Shown here: positions 49,766 through 52,090 of the stretch, one piece after another | Position numbering within the stretch: the first letter of the stretch is position 1 | Layout of the letters: each line of letters begins with the position of its first letter | Assembly (NCBI GenBank): GCA_946886855.1 | Contig: CAMPJJ010000028.1 | Span: forward strand, 1 to 52,090 | Direction of reading: 5' to 3' | Origin: an uncultured Roseateles sp. | Lineage (GTDB): Bacteria; Pseudomonadota; Gammaproteobacteria; Burkholderiales; Burkholderiaceae | Length of the DNA: 52,090 nt | Made by a program: the position numbers and the translations under genes | The notes under the pieces: model-generated | Told to the model about the DNA's origin: nothing | The model's input: the letters and a program-made list of their open reading frames with translations, nothing else | Databases searched by the model: none

Positions 49766-52090
<2,325 letters not shown>

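Overview
The window is high-GC DNA, most likely from a betaproteobacterium of the order Burkholderiales (Roseateles, Rubrivivax or Leptothrix-like). I infer this from the families present and their arrangement: a copRS-copI type copper locus, a PbrR/PbrA/PbrT lead/cadmium locus, a DUF4148 protein, a PEP-CTERM protein and a type VI secretion FHA (TagH) protein. No rRNA, tRNA, CRISPR array or intact insertion sequence was seen.

Region 1 (1-1.3 kb) holds the end of a probable GT39/ArnT-like glycosyltransferase and a motA gene with no motB beside it. Region 2 (1.6-38.5 kb) is a dense metal and metalloid resistance island. It runs: an RcnR/DmeR-DmeF cobalt/nickel pair sharing an operator; a copRS copper two-component system divergent from a periplasmic copper series (two CusF-like proteins, a Cys/His-rich CzcI/CopL-like protein, a TolC-type outer-membrane lipoprotein, a Tat-exported multicopper oxidase, a CopI cupredoxin, a DUF411 protein and two unknown exported proteins); a cytoplasmic copper set (19-cysteine four-helix Csp, CopZ-like chaperone, Cu(I) P-type ATPase) with a CueR-type promoter; DUF4148 and DUF305 proteins around a second CopR-like box; a mobile-looking stretch (HAD protein, unknown ORFs, tyrosine integrase); PbrR-PbrA/CadA-PbrT; a CusCBA efflux system followed by a broken cusF; and two adjoining arsenic operons, arsR-arsC-arsC-acr3-arsH and marR-arsN2::arsO-MFS.

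Region 3 (38.5-52.1 kb) is visibly richer in G+C and looks like core genome. It has a PP2C phosphatase and TagH FHA protein, a LysM/TPR lipoprotein, an acyltransferase, a two-gene radical-SAM DNA repair pair behind a perfect SOS box, a PEP-CTERM protein, a VOC protein, and a leftward operon of transmembrane Ser/Thr kinase, polysaccharide deacetylase lipoprotein and TPR lipoprotein. The kinase, FHA protein and phosphatase resemble the parts of the threonine-phosphorylation pathway that controls type VI secretion.

The logic of the island is layered. Cytoplasmic sensors (RcnR, PbrR, ArsR, MarR and an off-window CueR) and an envelope sensor (CopS) switch on inner-membrane export, periplasmic sequestration or oxidation, and trans-envelope efflux. 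The least-described part is the second arsenic operon: a cysteine-rich MarR repressor with two matching operators, an ArsN2-ArsO fusion with a cysteine-rich tail, and an MFS exporter. Other points of interest are a CopR-box pair, a cusF gene broken by a nonsense codon and an 8-bp duplication, two probable leaderless metal-resistance transcripts, and a kinase with three threonine motifs that could dock the neighbouring FHA protein.
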